Shown here piece by piece: positions 35,301 to 50,000 of a stretch of DNA of 64,000 nucleotides. The stretch covers positions 5,001 through 69,000 of the forward strand of contig NC_090013.1 in NCBI RefSeq assembly GCF_036417845.1. The letters are read 5' to 3'. The notes under the pieces were generated by a model. The model made no database searches, was not told where the DNA came from, and worked only from the letters and a program-made list of their open reading frames with translations. The stretch is from Apteryx mantelli. Taxonomy: Eukaryota; Chordata; Aves; Apterygiformes; Apterygidae. Within the stretch, counting starts at the first letter, position 1. Each line of letters opens with the position of its first letter. The translations under genes and the position numbers were made by a program.

Positions 35301-37566
35301 CTGCCTGCCTACAGGAAAATGCAAAAACAATGATGTCATCAAAAGACCAGGTGTAATCGGGATGCGGTGGGTAGAAAGCAAGGTCCCGGGAGGCCTCTTT
35401 CCGCAAGTCAATAAGAAAAGTGGAATGCACCATGGGGACGGCAAAGCAGCCACGTCGATCCCGTTTCCGAATAGGAATGTAGGCAGGAGTGCGCTTATAA
35501 TAACCCTGAGAGAGGGAAGATCCACACACAAACCCTTAGGTTTGCTTTTCCTGTTTCTCTGCATCCCACATTTGCAGAGCTACCCAAGCCAAGGCAGAAA
35601 GAAACTCCAGGGAGGAGCACAGAGGGGAAGAGAGCGCAGCTCTAAAGCAAGCAGGAGCCAGGGAGAGCCAGACACAAAACTCCCCAAAGATTAGCACCCT
35701 TACTACTAATAATTCAGAGCAGTACGAGGGTAGCAAAGAAATAATATGAGCTAGAGACCCAGACCATCTCTTACCTGAGAAGTCATTCCACACCAGAAAT
35801 TAGAATAGGCGGCACGAGAATCCAGCATGGGTGCTACCACGGTCTTATTCTCTGCCATCAGCAAGCCCAGGGTGTCTGGATTCGTCAAGATGTTATCTGC
35901 ATCGACAAACTGCAGCAAGCACAGAGAAACCCAACACACGCGGTCAGTCGCAATGCAGCCGGTCTCTCTTAGCGTTAGTCTAGCATGCCATTCAGTGAAT
36001 ATTTTCTGTTTGGTTATCCACGTGCCCTGCAGGCTACCCCCAAGACTGTACATGGTGCATCCTACACAGCATTCTCCAAAGCCAGAGCAATGCTGACAGG
36101 CACTTCTTCTCCTTCTAGAAATTAGGAGATGAAGTGACTGTTCCCACCCAGAAAGTACAAGGCATACCAAGATGCATGTCACCACGCACCAGGGTGCCCA
36201 GGGCACAACCCAGCACATGTGCACGATGTTACAGAGCAGCTGATATCTCAACTAGAAAGCTGAGGACCCCTCTTCGGAACATGGAAGGAGTTCACAAAAG
36301 TCTCCAAAGGAAATTTTCACACGTGGGAACGAGAAATGCAAAAGGGAACATATGACAAACAGCAGCTACCCCAACAGCTAGATCATCCGCGACAGTCATA
36401 CGAGCCTCCAGACCCAAGATGGCATTTCCACGAGGGCAACTTTTTGTTTGTTTGTTCCTACACATCCCCAGTTCTCAAAAGACTCAACAGCAACCAACAC
36501 GACATGCACAACAGCAGCAAAAGCACTGGAGCTTTCAAAATGGTTTGTTTTTCCCTGCCAGGGCCCTCAGAGCATGCAGCAGCACTCGTTACCCAGCAGC
36601 TGCACAGTCAGCAGCACAGTCCAACCCCGAGAAAGGAGCGAGCGGCTGCAATCTCTCGGGGCATCGCAGGAATAAAACTCACTTGCTAGGTCACAACGCA
36701 CTGGCCAGTACCCAAACCGGAATGCCAGGGGCCGCACAGACCGCGAGTTACTAATGCGACAACTAGCTCTTCGCGCGCTTCTGTGACGCTGCTGAAGAGC
36801 CAAGCGCGTTAACCACATCAGCAGCAAACAAACACTACCTAGCATAAGCCAAAGCCATCAGGACATAAACTGGACAGCGGCCACCTGCGCCCCAAAGGGC
36901 CCCCCCGGGCAGGCGGGTCCCTTACCAGGATGTAGTCAGCCCACATGTCCCGGGCGGCCTTCAGGGCCGCCTGCCGGAGCTTCATCACGTACTCGTAGCG
37001 GGAGTTTGACCAGTGCTTCGGGCCTTCCTCGTCGGGGTAGGACCTGCCCGGGAAGCAGCACCCGTGAGGCGGCGGCCGCCGGCCCGGCCCGCTCGGGCCC
37101 GGGAAGCGCTGCTGCCCCCGGCCCGGCCCCGCCGCCGCCGCTCACCGGGGCTCCTCCAGCGGCCGCCACTCCACGCGGTGGTAGAGGCCCTGCACCCGCA
37201 CCAGCCACTCGCGCAGCACCGCCGTCGTGTTGTCCGCGCTGTGGTCCGTCGCCACCCTGCAACAAGCGCGCTCAGCCGCCGCCGCTCGCCCGCCCCGCCG
37301 CCGCCTCCCGCCGCCCCCCGCCCTCGGCCCGGGCCCGGGCCCCACCACAGCGCCGTGCGCTCCTTGGGGTGCCGCAGCCGCTCCAGGGCTCCCAGCACGG
37401 CGGGCAGCGAGTGCGCCGCGTTGCGCGCCAGCAGCGCCACCACCACGCGCGGCGCCCGCAGCGGCGACTCGGGGCTCCAGCGCTCCTCGGGGAAGTAGGC
37501 GCCGGCCCGCGCCGCCGCCAGCAGCAGCGGCAGCGCCAGCCGCAGCCGCGCCGCCGCCGCCGCCAT
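29303..37566 (-). CDS. COLGALT1: Procollagen galactosyltransferase 1, complete
   Basis: Transfers galactose from UDP-galactose to hydroxylysine of collagen in the ER lumen. Twelve coding exons: 37566-37346, 37256-37146, 37043-36926, 35909-35775, 35505-35301, 35158-35039, 33694-33618, 33359-33253, 32658-32526, 31869-31742, 31047-30841, 29570-29303. All have GT/AG ends and consistent phases; they give 609 aa (human about 622). A hydrophobic signal peptide covers about residues 1-23, followed by [13 protein letters not shown]. The metal-binding DxD is in FVDADN (D153, D155). The second, GT25-type domain holds FEDDLRFE (about 421-428). The protein ends RDEL, an ER-retention signal. Exon 1-3 boundaries lie in very GC-rich sequence. 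Confidence 0.97.
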
Positions 37567-37660
37567 GGCCCGTCGCGCCGCGCCACCGCCCTCCGGCAGC
37601 GCCCCGCCCCCGGCCCCGCCCCTTCACCCCCCCCAGACCGCTCCCGGTGGGGGGGGAGAG
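36890..37660. promoter_or_regulatory. COLGALT1: CpG island over COLGALT1 exons 1-3
   Basis: Extremely GC- and CpG-rich sequence spans the first three coding exons, their short introns and about 100 bp upstream of the ATG. The start site is probably within 37570-37660. The upstream NIBAN3 stop lies only about 480 bp from this ATG. Confidence 0.8.
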
Positions 37661-37713
37661 CGCAGCGCGGCCGTCCTTAACGCTACATGTCCTTAAGGCT
37701 ATGGCTAAACGTC

Positions 37714-37719
37714 TTTAAT
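37714..37719 (-). terminator. NIBAN3: Possible NIBAN3 polyadenylation signal
   Basis: ATTAAA on the minus strand (TTTAAT on plus) about 330 bp past the NIBAN3 stop and about 150 bp before the COLGALT1 ATG. It is a common variant signal. Its use is inferred. Confidence 0.35.
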
Positions 37720-38048
37720 GCTACGTCTCCCTCCCGCCCTGCTCCACATTTTCCGCCTCCCCTGGGGCAGTTTTGGCAGCATCGCTGTCCGCAGAACATT
37801 CACCCGGGGGGTTTCCGTTTCCCAGAAGCTTTTCATCCGTAACAAGGGGATATTTCACACATCACATTTGTTTTGTCCCAGAGGTCCCGTAACGCGGCTG
37901 TCCTGTTCTGAAGCCTTCTGCTGCTGCCTTCAGCGTCTGTGCGTAGGCCATACTTTGTATTTCTGCTTCTTTACACCAGCAAGGAGCCTCACAGGCATAT
38001 GTCACCTTTGCATTTGGAAGGACTTGCAACCTCAGCTGAGCCTGTACC

Positions 38049-41000
38049 TTACCATATTTTCTCACCTGAGGCTGATTTATTGACTGGGCAGGTGGGAAAA
38101 GTTACAGCATCCAACATACTATTGCTACTCAGTGCTCCCATTCTTATTCCAGAGAGCTCCTGGGCTGTCACTTCATGGAGCAGGTCGTCTGTGCTTTCCA
38201 GAACACAAAAGAAACTGTCACGGTAAAGATTGTGTTTGTTACGACCTGAGGCCTCTTTCAGGGCTGAAACAAGGACCAAAAGTAATGTAAAACATCAATA
38301 AACATAAGTAACATATCAAACTTTTACTTCCAAATGCTGCCTTTGACACAGGCATATCTGTTTTTAAATCTGAGATGACTTCTAAGAGTCACTACTACTT
38401 GGCCCATCCAAGTTCTACTGTGGCAGCATGGTGCAAACTGTTTTAGAGGCACTTAAAATACTGTTGCCAAGGGTTCACTTCTGCTCTTCCTCCTCCCCCC
38501 AATGTATTTAAATAGAATTTAAAAAGACCATTAAGACCGGTGTGTTTAGAGGAACCAATTGTAGCAGATGTGCAGACTACACTAATGATTCATCCTTAGC
38601 ATAAAAGCTCTTCTGTTCAACACTTTAAAAGGAAGCAGTAAATATGCAGCCCTCCCATGACATCATGCTTGTAAAATGAGGGTTTTTTGCTCACATTGGC
38701 CAGTAGGAGGTTTAGAGGTTACAGTGAGCAAGTGGGAACAGTGGGGGAGGGAAAGAGAATTGGCAAGAATAAGCTATTTCAACATTAGTATTCTGGCAAC
38801 GTTAGCATTCTAACCACAGGCAACATCTGGAAAGAAACTTGAACATAGAAACACGGAAACCACTGTTTAACTGCTTAAAAAAAAAAAAATCGATCAGCTG
38901 CATACAACAAAGCAGAAGTTACAAGCTTGGCAGCAGTAAATATTTTGGTCTCAGGATATTCCCTCCTTTCTTTAGCAGAAGGCAAAGGAACAATTGCTGT
39001 AAATCAGTCCGCTTTGGTACTTTCAGAGGAACACAATTTCTTTACCTTTGCTAATGGCTTTCAGCAATACAGCCAGAACCACTTCTTCATAAATATTTTC
39101 CACATTTATGATGCCACTGAAATCAGCAAACACGTAACTTTCATATTTTGGCAGCTCCTACCAAAGGAAATACATGAGAGGAAAATTGGGCAATATCAGT
39201 ATCACATACAGCTCAAAGACATATGATCAGGGCCAGTATTGGTCTGACAGCATTTCAATTAAGCCAAAACATGTTATTCCTCTAACATTTGCTTCTTTGT
39301 TGAAGGCACTCTAATTACCCATTGCTTGACAACCGCTAATTCCCTAAATATGATCTTGTGTAACACATCATTTGTATTCGCAGATTATCAGAAGGAAAGA
39401 GTGCAATCAGCAGCCAGGATGGGAAGAACCTACAGAAATTAGTTAAGACTCCCTAAAAATCAGGCAGAACAAGAAAGGAGTGAGCAATCAATGCTCTCAA
39501 ATCCCAGAGACAGAAATATTTTCTCCAAAGCAGAGTGCCCTTCAGTAAGGGCAATCCAGAAACCACCACTAGGACTAGCTACAACGGGAATCGGTCCAAG
39601 CAGCATTCTGGCACAAGGCAGCAGAGGAAAAAGGGGGGAGGGGGAAGAGGAGAATGTTCTGTGAAATCTCTAAGTGACAGTCACATCTATGGTGTGAAAC
39701 AGAATAGGACTTATACCCACTTGGAGGAAGTTTATTGGATGCCTTGTGCGAGAGGGCTGTGATGGCACGGGTTATTTAAAAACTCTTTTTCTTCAGGGTT
39801 ACGGTACAGTTCCTAAACACCAGAATACTAGAGAGGGAAAAGCTGTACTGAAGGGAAGACAAACCACTTAGCCACCCAGTAAAAACTGCTGGGTTTGCAC
39901 AGCTTTCCAGAAGAACCAAATGATTTTATTTTTGCTGAGCTAAAATTTGCTTATATGAGCCCCCTTTCCATCTCAGCAGAGTCAGAACCCCTTCCAGCCC
40001 CTCTCAGGTTCAACCTTACCAGTTTACACCTGGACTCCAAATGCTTCAGCAGAAAAGGAAGAAAAATCTGAACCAACCACTCCTGAGCAAACTGCTTCCG
40101 GGTGGAACTACTGTCATAGTCAAATTTCTGCAAGCAGATGACAATGAAATTCAAAGGAGAATAAGTCCAATCGTCAGATGCCTTCTCTACAACCACCACT
40201 GTATCTGTTGTGTTAAAACAGCACACAGAAATATGGGAAAATACTTGGAGTAAAGCAGCACCACTCAACAGAAAAACAAAAAGCCCAAAGATTTATGCAT
40301 CCAAGTAAGATCAAACACGCAGGGAAGGACAAAGAAGGCATCTGATGCCTTACCTTTAGCACACGATCTTTGACATTTTCCAGCATTTGGACGACTTGGT
40401 TACGGTTAGTTGCCTGGCTGAGGCGTTGCTCTGAAAGCTGCTGGAAGGTATAGATGGAATTTTGCATTAGCTGTAAAAAACAAAAGTCTGCTGAGTAGGT
40501 ACCAGACATACAGGAACCAGGGTTTCACTCTTCATCTCACCCCAGCTGGGAGTGACTCTCCCGGTTAGTCAGCTTTCTTTTACTGAGAAAACCTTTTCAA
40601 ACCTTTGCTTCGTGCCTTCTGGGCAGCCTAAGAAGAAATTATGGAAGGACAGCACAAAAAGTGAAAATAATAGCTAAGACTGGAACTCACTCACAAGGGT
40701 CAGCCCTCCTGAGCTTTTTCAAGCATGTTTTCTCAAAGTTTCACCACTTACTTGCTGCATGAGATTCTGAGCTCCGAGGACCAAGCTTGTCACGCTGTGA
40801 AAGCCAAACCTCTCGAGTCCCTGCAGACTTTCTTTATAAACGTCAGCCTTCTCATAACACGGCTGCATGATTTCAGGCGTCCAAGACGTTCTCCCAAGTG
40901 TCAGAAGCTACATCAGAGCAACAGTGCATTACTTAGGCAGTATACAGTGTCCCTTTTCCTTTTTAATATTTGTTCCCAAATTCATTTGGAGCCCCAGCTC

Positions 41001-44000
41001 TGTACTATTCCCACTTCCTTCCTTTGCTCCATTTCCGGTCAGGCCTCAGATTCTCTCCGGAATACGAGGCAGCGAGACAGCGGCCGGTTACATGTGCTCA
41101 GGGAAAGAGTATAAGAAAGAGAAAAGCGTACTGTGACAATTCCCCAGCATACCTTTCCAGTAATATGCAACTTAAGAGACTTTATGCTTAATAAAGCTCA
41201 TCCTGGGGTCAGTGAGAACCTTCTTGCCAGGATTCAATATCTGCAAATTAGCTGCAACATTGTGACAGTGAAGAGTATGCTGCCTCAAGAATCAATCCTG
41301 CACCGACAACTGCCACAGTAGGTAGAATGCTTGTATTCCTGTCTGCAAATTTAACGGCAATGTGGTCTGCAAGGAGCTGGAAAAAAGCAGTTGCCTTTGT
41401 CATATCATCCACGTATTTTACCTCTTTTTGCAAGACTGCGATAGGAGAGTTCCGTACAGTTCTGACCATCTCATCAACTCTCTGAGCAAAGAGCGAGCGT
41501 ACCATCTCAGCTCCTGAGCTGATCGGACGCATGAGTTCCTCCATCACACAGACCAGGTCAGGCTCCACTCCCTGGCAACAGCATGATTCTGCTGGACTTT
41601 GCACCGCTCCTGTCAAAATGGAAAGCTATGGGTTGTGTGATAAATTGTGCTAGACTCCACATTGCCCTGGATGCACTAGGCACAAATCCAAGATAGCAGG
41701 GGCTCGGACTGTGTAGAAACCACCACCCGATAATTTCTGCCCGCAGTCAATGTTTTACTACGTGCAACCATAGTATCTGTTGGTCTGTTCTACCCAAAAC
41801 AGTGATATCTAAGCCAGCAGTTCACAAATTAAGGACTACAACTATGGGCAGGAGCCTTGAAGTTCCTCATATTAAAAGTTATCAGAATTTCTGGTATAAA
41901 TATGGATTTTCAACTAAAACAAATTGTTAAGCAACAGTAAAATGAACAGAATTGTTTAGAAGAGCACTTCATGATGAATTAATTCCTACCCCAGCCTCGC
42001 TGTTGGCAGATGATTCTGCACGCTACTCACACCTGCAAGAAAATTGCAAAGTAAAGACTGTATCAACTGAATACAGACTACATAAAATAAGAACACCTTT
42101 GCTGGGTCAGGCCAAAGTGGTGACCCGGTGTCCTGTTTTCAACAGCCATCAACAGCAGAGGCCTAAGATGCAAAAGGAGTTCCTGGGCTAGAACAAGGCT
42201 GCATGTTTAATAAGCATCTAAAAATGTAATGGATTTGTCCAATTCTTTTTTTGAACCTGCAAATTTTTTGCATTTTCTCCCAGCCTTTTGCCCCTGTTTG
42301 TCCAACCTTGGAGTTTTCTGGCTATCTGATCCTTTAAAGTCAGCATCTGATCCAGGTCTGGGCGAATTTTCTTCTCCAACTGAATTTGTAGTTTTTCTTT
42401 CTCCCTCTGAAAAACTTTGAATTCACTGGAGACTTGACTGAGGATCAGTGTGTAAGCCTCCTGCAGAAACTGGGTGGCCGTTAAAGAGCAGGTGAACCAG
42501 AGAGCGACATAAAGAAAGAATAAAGGAAAGATAAGAGGCATCATACAGGCCTTAGGCAAGTTTGGGAAACATTACTGTCTATTCTAACAGAAGCAAATTC
42601 CTTGTTAGGTTACTAGGTTCACCAGTAAACAAAAGGCTGTCTTCCATCTGTGTCACGCTTTTAAGATTCTTCTCAACTCATCCAGCATCATCTCACCCAG
42701 CCCAAATATCAAGTATTTCATTGTTCTTTATCTCCCTTATAATCATTCCCTCATTGCCCATATGCAGCAAACCACAACTAAACATACCTTTCACACAGTA
42801 TAATGCTCTCTATCTTTGCACAATGGACCACTAAAGAGAGCAGTTTCACAGGAGACCGAAAAGGCAGAGGAGCCTTGGAATGGGCACTGTTTGCCAAATT
42901 GTTCTTTATTTAAAAAGTTTATACATGAAGCTCATGTTTATAGCTCCCCTGTCCTCTCCAGCTGTAGAGTTTCAAATAAAATAGTCCTACCAGCAGTTTC
43001 CACAATGCTTTTATCTCAGAACTCATCTTTCCTTGAAGCAGATGAGTAAGTTTGTGACCAACAAACCACTCTCTGTTTCACTGTTATACAACCTAGTACT
43101 TAAGAGCTACGAGTAATGCTGCAATTGTGCAGCTTGCATCAGGCAGAAGGTATCCCAAAATTGGATCTGGCTCTCCCAACGGCAGAGGTTCTATCACCAT
43201 ATGCTAAAGAAAGAAAGAAAGAAAAAAAAGAAAAAAAAAGAAAAAACCCTAGGTGGGGACCAGCATTGACTTTCAGATGCAAATAATGCCCTGTGCATTT
43301 ACCTGGATCCACAGCTGCTTCCTCCGAGGTTCTGACCCTCTGATATGTGGGAGCACTTGAGACTGCAGCACTGGCAGCAAATCCTCCATTAGCACATTAC
43401 CAAGAATCTACCCCCCCCCCCAAAAAAAAAAAAAAAAAAAAAAAAAAAACTATTTAAACCAAGTTCCAGGCAGCAAACTCGCATTAAATGCTCTGGTATT
43501 GGAAAGTTCAGCACTTGACAAACCTCAGGTTCAGCTCCCAAGAGAAGATCCCCTGCCCTGTAGCTACCTCTCTCTTGTCTGTAAAATCGTACAGCCTCCA
43601 GAAATGCTTCAGCTTCAAAAGAACCTCTCCTCTGTAATTCTGAGGACAAAAGATGAGTTAGTCCCAGTTACATTTAATTAAGATTACTTAGAAAAAAAAT
43701 ACTTGATTTTAACCACATTCAAATGACATGCACGTAAATACAATGTGATGACTACAAAATGCCAAGATGACAAATGCTGTATGAAACCTACTGCATAGAG
43801 GAAACTACACTACTGATGGAAAAGAAGAGGGGAAGATAGTCTAAACACTTTAGTGAATCCAAATGCAGTAGCCTAACCCTGAATCTCAGTATTTCTTAAA
43901 AAGGAGTGCCAGCCAAATCATGTGAAGTTGCAGGAATTTAGCAACTATAAAATTATTCCAAGGGAGGATAAAGCCTGCAGGAAATTTTCTCACTGTCTAG

Positions 44001-47000
44001 GCATAGGAATCAGAAACCAAAGAATTTACAGAGAGTTCATTTATAGCTGGCCCTTCCATGAAAAGATCCTCATGGTAGAAGGCTCATGCCCTCAGCTTTC
44101 ATGGATGATATTGCTTCATCAGGTGACTACCTAAAGGCAGACACCTACCAGATTCCAAAGCATTACCTGTACTGTGATACCGAATCCCATCTTGAAGAGC
44201 AGATTTCCAGATCCGCTGGGATTCTGCAGAGCTTGTGCAAAAACAAAAGTGCCTCCGGAATGGATGGTAGAGGAAAAACAAAAACTCTCCTGGAGAATCA
44301 GCTAAGGTGTTCCAGCCCTGCTGGGAATAGCCACCTTGGGGTGGAGGGAAAGAAGAAAAAGCACAGTGTACGCCATCACAGGAACAATTTGAAATTACTG
44401 TTTCTATAAACTCCAGGCAATTTCACAGCAACTATTGATAGGTCCGTTGTCTCTCATTGAGTGCTACCATTACACTGACAAAATAAAATGCCCGAGGCCT
44501 GCTGTATCAATGCGCGATCCAAGGCCTGCTGTATATCAGTAGTTTATTAAAGAACGAGGGAGCAAGATGTAGGGTGATTAGAACCAGCCAGATTTCAGCC
44601 TTTAATCTGTGGCAGGGGAAACATCAAACCAATGATGTCAGATTGGGAGTTTGCATAGTCATTGCTAAGGTGGGTCAACCTTTTTTTTATTTTTTTTTAG
44701 TATTATTAGAAATAATAAATAAAAATTTGACGTAGTATTATAAACAGTAAGGACCGCATAGACTATTACAAATATTTTGTTCTGAATGCAATTGGTAAAG
44801 TCTCACTTCCTTTCTAAGCAGTATCTTCAGCATACTAGAAAGATGCTAGTTCCACTAGCAATTTTTTAATTGCTGTGCCTAATTTAAAAAGCCATCAGTA
44901 ATTTACATATCATCACAGCCAGATAGAAATTTTTACAGTATGCAGTTATCTTATAAAAGCGAGACTGAAAGACTGAACAGAGAAAACCATTTCAAATGAA
45001 AAGGCAGAAATGTCTCTGCATCTGCTTCTAATTTCGAACCGCTTCATTTTAAACTGTTAGTTTTTCAGCTAGCTAAGTAAGGTCTTGCAATCTGCCCGAG
45101 GTCCTAAACACAGCTGTCGTGTCCCAGGGGAAAGGGACACGAGAGAATAAGGAAAAACAAAGAAAAAACACATATTTAGCTGCATGCGATCCTGAAAGTA
45201 CAGAGTCCGCGTGATGTCAACATAATGTTCAGTTTAGCATTTGAATGTTGTAGCTCTGTCTATATGTAATGAAGATTCCTCTGTGTCAAACCATTACCCT
45301 CTTTTGTGGCAAGAACTGCAAGATCTCATCATTGGGCACAGAGCCCATCTCACGTTATTGCTACTGTTCTAACGTGACAGTCAAGTCATTGTTTTTTTGT
45401 AATGCTTTGAGATGCCCAACTGGATTCTGCTCGTATCTAGGCCAATATATATTTCTTAAGATCGACACATCATAGAATTACCTGCAAATCCTTGGCACAG
45501 ACTGCTGACCAGTTTGGTGTATTCATTTAGCGAAGTCAACAGCAGGTAGCCAGACAAAGCAGTCGAGTCTCTGGGCTCACAGCCTTTTCCCAGGGCCTGG
45601 GAAAGAAATCAAATGGTGTGCTCTCAGTGCGGGTTTACAGGCAGAATTATTTATACAGATTTCAATTCCGCACTTTAGAGCAGCTGGCAACAGCAAGTGG
45701 TTTTGTTTCTCATGACTCCACTTACAAGGCCAACAGCTGTAGAATTCAGTAGCTCATTAACACAGCAGAGTAACAACAATTAGAGTAGGTAGCGAGGGAG
45801 CATAAGGCAACACAGTAAACCGGGATGAATTTTAAGGAGATAGAATATATTTGCCCTTGCAAAGAGAATCTTTTTTCAGTGATCCAGGTGTGAAGTGGCA
45901 GGCTTTTACATGACATCAGCTACATCCTAGTAGCTGTGTTCGCACAGTCCTGTGTCGTCTTCTGTCCTGTGCCTGCAGGGGATGCCTAGGAATGTTTGCA
46001 TGGAATATGACCATATAAAACCCTTGATTTTACAACCTCTACAGTTGTAGCAGAAGGAGCATAGTTACCTCTTTGCTTTCAAACCATTCCAGGGTAAAAT
46101 CTCCAAGAAGAACAAAGTAATTCTCCTTCCACCTTTGGGAATCTTCATCATACTGAGAGAGCAATCCATCATACAAAGTAGCATGAGGTGCCCTCTGGGT
46201 CTGAGAATACACAAGAGGGAATAGTGAGCAAACCTCAGCAGAAGTGCCAGCTCTGTAAGAAAGAAAGATCATGTTATGCTGCATGCAGTACAGAGAGTGG
46301 GAGCCTGGCCCAGTCAAGACTTTTGCTATTAGCACAGTATAAGTAATTGCGAGATGCAATTGAACAAGGACACCTAGTGGTCACAAAAAGCAAACAAAGC
46401 ACCTAAATCAACTCTGTGCGACACACCTTGGTAATCTGCAGTGATTCTGTAGTGATTTTGACACTAACCTGTGAGTTATATCCTTGGCTATCAATCTCAC
46501 CTACTCATCTAAAATATTAACGCTATGCTTAGTGTAGAAAAAGTGGTATTACAAATACACCACACGAAAAGCTGACAGCTTTTTAATGATAATGGGATAA
46601 TGAGAATCAGAACATGGAAGTGTCAATTCTTATTCCCAGGCGCTGGTCAAAGAGGCATGCAAGTTCCCTGTGAACAAAAAAAAAAAAAAAAAGAAAAACC
46701 CCACCTGCACATTCAATAAACACAAGAGCCCTTTTCTCACCTGAAGATGACAGAGAGAACGGGGGAAAAAGGTGCAAAGAGTTGTGTGAGACTAGGGAAA
46801 AAACAAGCAACTTGAGTGACTCAGAGGAAAAGAGAATACCTCTCAGTTCCCTAACTGCACTTTATATATTTATCATGATCCTTAAGGAGTTAGTGTGGTC
46901 GGGAAGATAAGCATACAGGTGGAGGAGACACTAGTCTTCTAATTATACAAAGGAGCAAGTCCTCAAAAGTGAGCCAGCCTATCTTTATGGGGGCATGAAA

Positions 47001-50000
47001 TACATAAATGGCCACTTGGCAACACAAGTGTACCGTCTGTTGTCACAGCTGTCTTAAAATACGTTCCTAAACATCTATTTTTAGGCCATAAAAGATAAAC
47101 TATCCCTTAGTAATAGGTCAGTGATCTGCATAATGGTAATCAACTGCATAATGAAGCTGCAAAGAGACAGGGAATAGCAGTCAGTCTTTACATTCATAAG
47201 AGAACGTGCATCCCCAAGATCAACCTCAGGAGGAAAGCGTTTCTGGGGGATATGACATCAAGTGCGAAGGCTTATCATTTACCTTGCTCTGTAGTAGCTG
47301 CAGGGCAAGTTTGCCTTGCAGGTCCAGTTCCCCAGAGACCTGTTGCAGAAAGGCTGTTGCAAGCTGCCTCTGGTAATAGGGCAAAAAGTTCTTCATCATG
47401 GCAGCTGTGCAACCTGGGGTAGAGCAAGAACAGAGACAGTTTCACTTCATAGTCTCCTCACAGAGGAGGCAGCCTTCTGTTTCTAATCAGCATTTTTTTC
47501 TCCTCCAAGAACAGCTTTTGAATTAGAAGCACACCTCCCAAGAAACAAGGCTGCTAATTAAGCTCCAGACACCCAAACTGCTCCAGAGGTTGCAAACATG
47601 GTAGCCTGACGCAGGGCGCTGCTGTAAGGCTATGGGTAGGCTCTGCAGGAATTGTTACAAACTCACCATGACCTCTGAGATCCAGATACTCTCCTCACTG
47701 TGCTGTTACATGTTTGTAACCTCTGAATAATGCCACTTGCCCAAAGAGACCTCTACTACAGGCCCTTTGCATTACAAATGCCTAACCCAGCCCAGGCAGT
47801 TTAGTGGATGCACACTCCTATTTTTGGCTACTTCAAGCGATTACCAAATGCCTTAAATTGCATCAAATGTGATACAGTTTAGTGCCATTTTGCAGTAGAG
47901 GAAACCAAGCACAGAGGCATGATGCAACCTTTTTGTATCTCAAAAGGTCCAGAGAGGCCAAGTTCCTTATTTCTTGCAGTCGTCACTGGACCCTAAACTG
48001 CTGGCGCTTTATCATCTTGGGAACCTAGTCAGTATAGCATGTGAAGACGTCTAGTGAAAAAAGGATCCAAAATGTCAGAGGTCTGATGCTATTCAAAAAT
48101 AAAAGACTTCTATATGCCACTGCTTCTCCAAATATTTTCTCCACCAGCTGAAAAGATGAAAACAAGGGAGGAAATTCACTGATAGCTGAGTTGTTGAAAT
48201 GTCACGCCTAAAACAGCTGTAAACTTAAAAAAAATCTGACAATAAAGCTATAGTTTGAAGCTGTGGAGGCTTCCAAAAGCACATTGCCTACCCTACCACT
48301 AAAGGGATTGCAAAGAGGCAGAGAAATATGTTGCTCAAGAAACAGTAGGAAGCAGAAAGGGGAGGAAGCTGACAGTCTAAAAATAATGCATTTCCTAATT
48401 CTCACACAGAGAACCATTCAAAAAGGAAGGTATCAGAGAAGAGGGCTTTCAGATTAGTTTCACACACACACACACACACAGTCCTTTTTTGCCCAATGAG
48501 CATCTTAAAATCAACACCTAAATTAGATTTCACATCTCTCAAAGCCCAAATTTGAGCTCAGCGAGCACTAAGCCAATGCTGGCAGCCTTCTGATGTTGAG
48601 AAGTACTTATACTAAGCACCAGAAGAACTTACCAGACAGCAGAGAAGGGATTCAGAAACAGCCACCTCTTTTGGAGACTTGTGGAGTTCACTGGTACTCT
48701 TGTGGTAGTAAAAAATCACACTTTTGGGAAGAAGGATTTTCCTTTATTAATTTCTCTGAGTTCATTTATCCCTGCCTCAAAGATGATGCTTCGACAGTAG
48801 AAATCTCACTTAAGTGTAGAGGGGCCAGTTTACAAGTAATCACTGTTAAAGCGACTCATTCAATACAGCAATGAGTAGAATCTGAAAGGGCAGTCACATC
48901 TGACATTTTACTGGGATCACTGTATGCTCATCAATAAGCATTTTGAATGTACAATCCCCATGCTTAAGTTGATGCACAGAACACTCCTTGTAACATATAT
49001 ACAGATTAATTACATTCGGTACTCAGGAGGACAGTCAGGCTGTTATGGAACAAACAGAACTCCTATCCTGCCTCTTTCAAATGCTCTTCCCTAGTTATTT
49101 AGGCTTGAAAAGGTTTAAAAGCTGGTTCCACACCGCTTACGTAACCCAAATTCTCTGTCCCCCGCATTGGGATTCAGTTGATGATCACTGTTGCATGCAA
49201 TAAGCAAAACACTGAACGGTTAATATCAGAAGGATCCTGAAAGTTGCTGAACAATGAATTTGCACTACATGTCTTGGCTGTTGCAGTTACTCAGTCCTTC
49301 CCTGACACTGTCCAAAGAAATGAAAGCAGCAAGGAAAATCTGAGTGGTTTTAGGCCAAAACCAAAGACGGCACAAATCATCTGAAAGCATCAGTCAACCC
49401 AAGCACACACAAAATACCCAGTTCAGAAATTATGAAAGTTCAAGGATTGCAGACCTGACACTGAAAAGGATCAGAACTTCTGGACAAGTGATCTTCAGCT
49501 GGGCGGCTTTCTTTGAACTATCTACAGAGCATTGCTGGAGTCCAGCTTGCAGGGACAATTTGCTATTAGTAAGGGATTCAGTGAGAAGATTGCATCTCGT
49601 ACGTTAACAGCAAGGGAAATATCCAGATCAGGCCTGGATCAAGTAGATCATTAGAAGAGAAGGGCTGGGTATAACCAACACCGGAAGGAGAGAAAGTGTC
49701 CTGTAAAACAACCAACCTGAGCACCAGTTACTCTCAGTGCAGGCAGGAAGCAGCTAATGGAGTTGAATGTATCCTCTTGTATTTTATAGAGGACCCTCTG
49801 CCATCTGTACTAATACACTACATTTAATTTACTATTTAAAGATTATACAACTATTATGTAATACCTTAGTTCTCTCAGCTGATTGCCAGTAGATTTGATC
49901 TTGCCCTCTCTTTACAGCAAAGTCTAATAGTCTCGTCCTGTGAATGTTTTCTGAGGACAGTTCTGTGGCAGTCTTCCCTCACCCAATACAGACAGTAATA

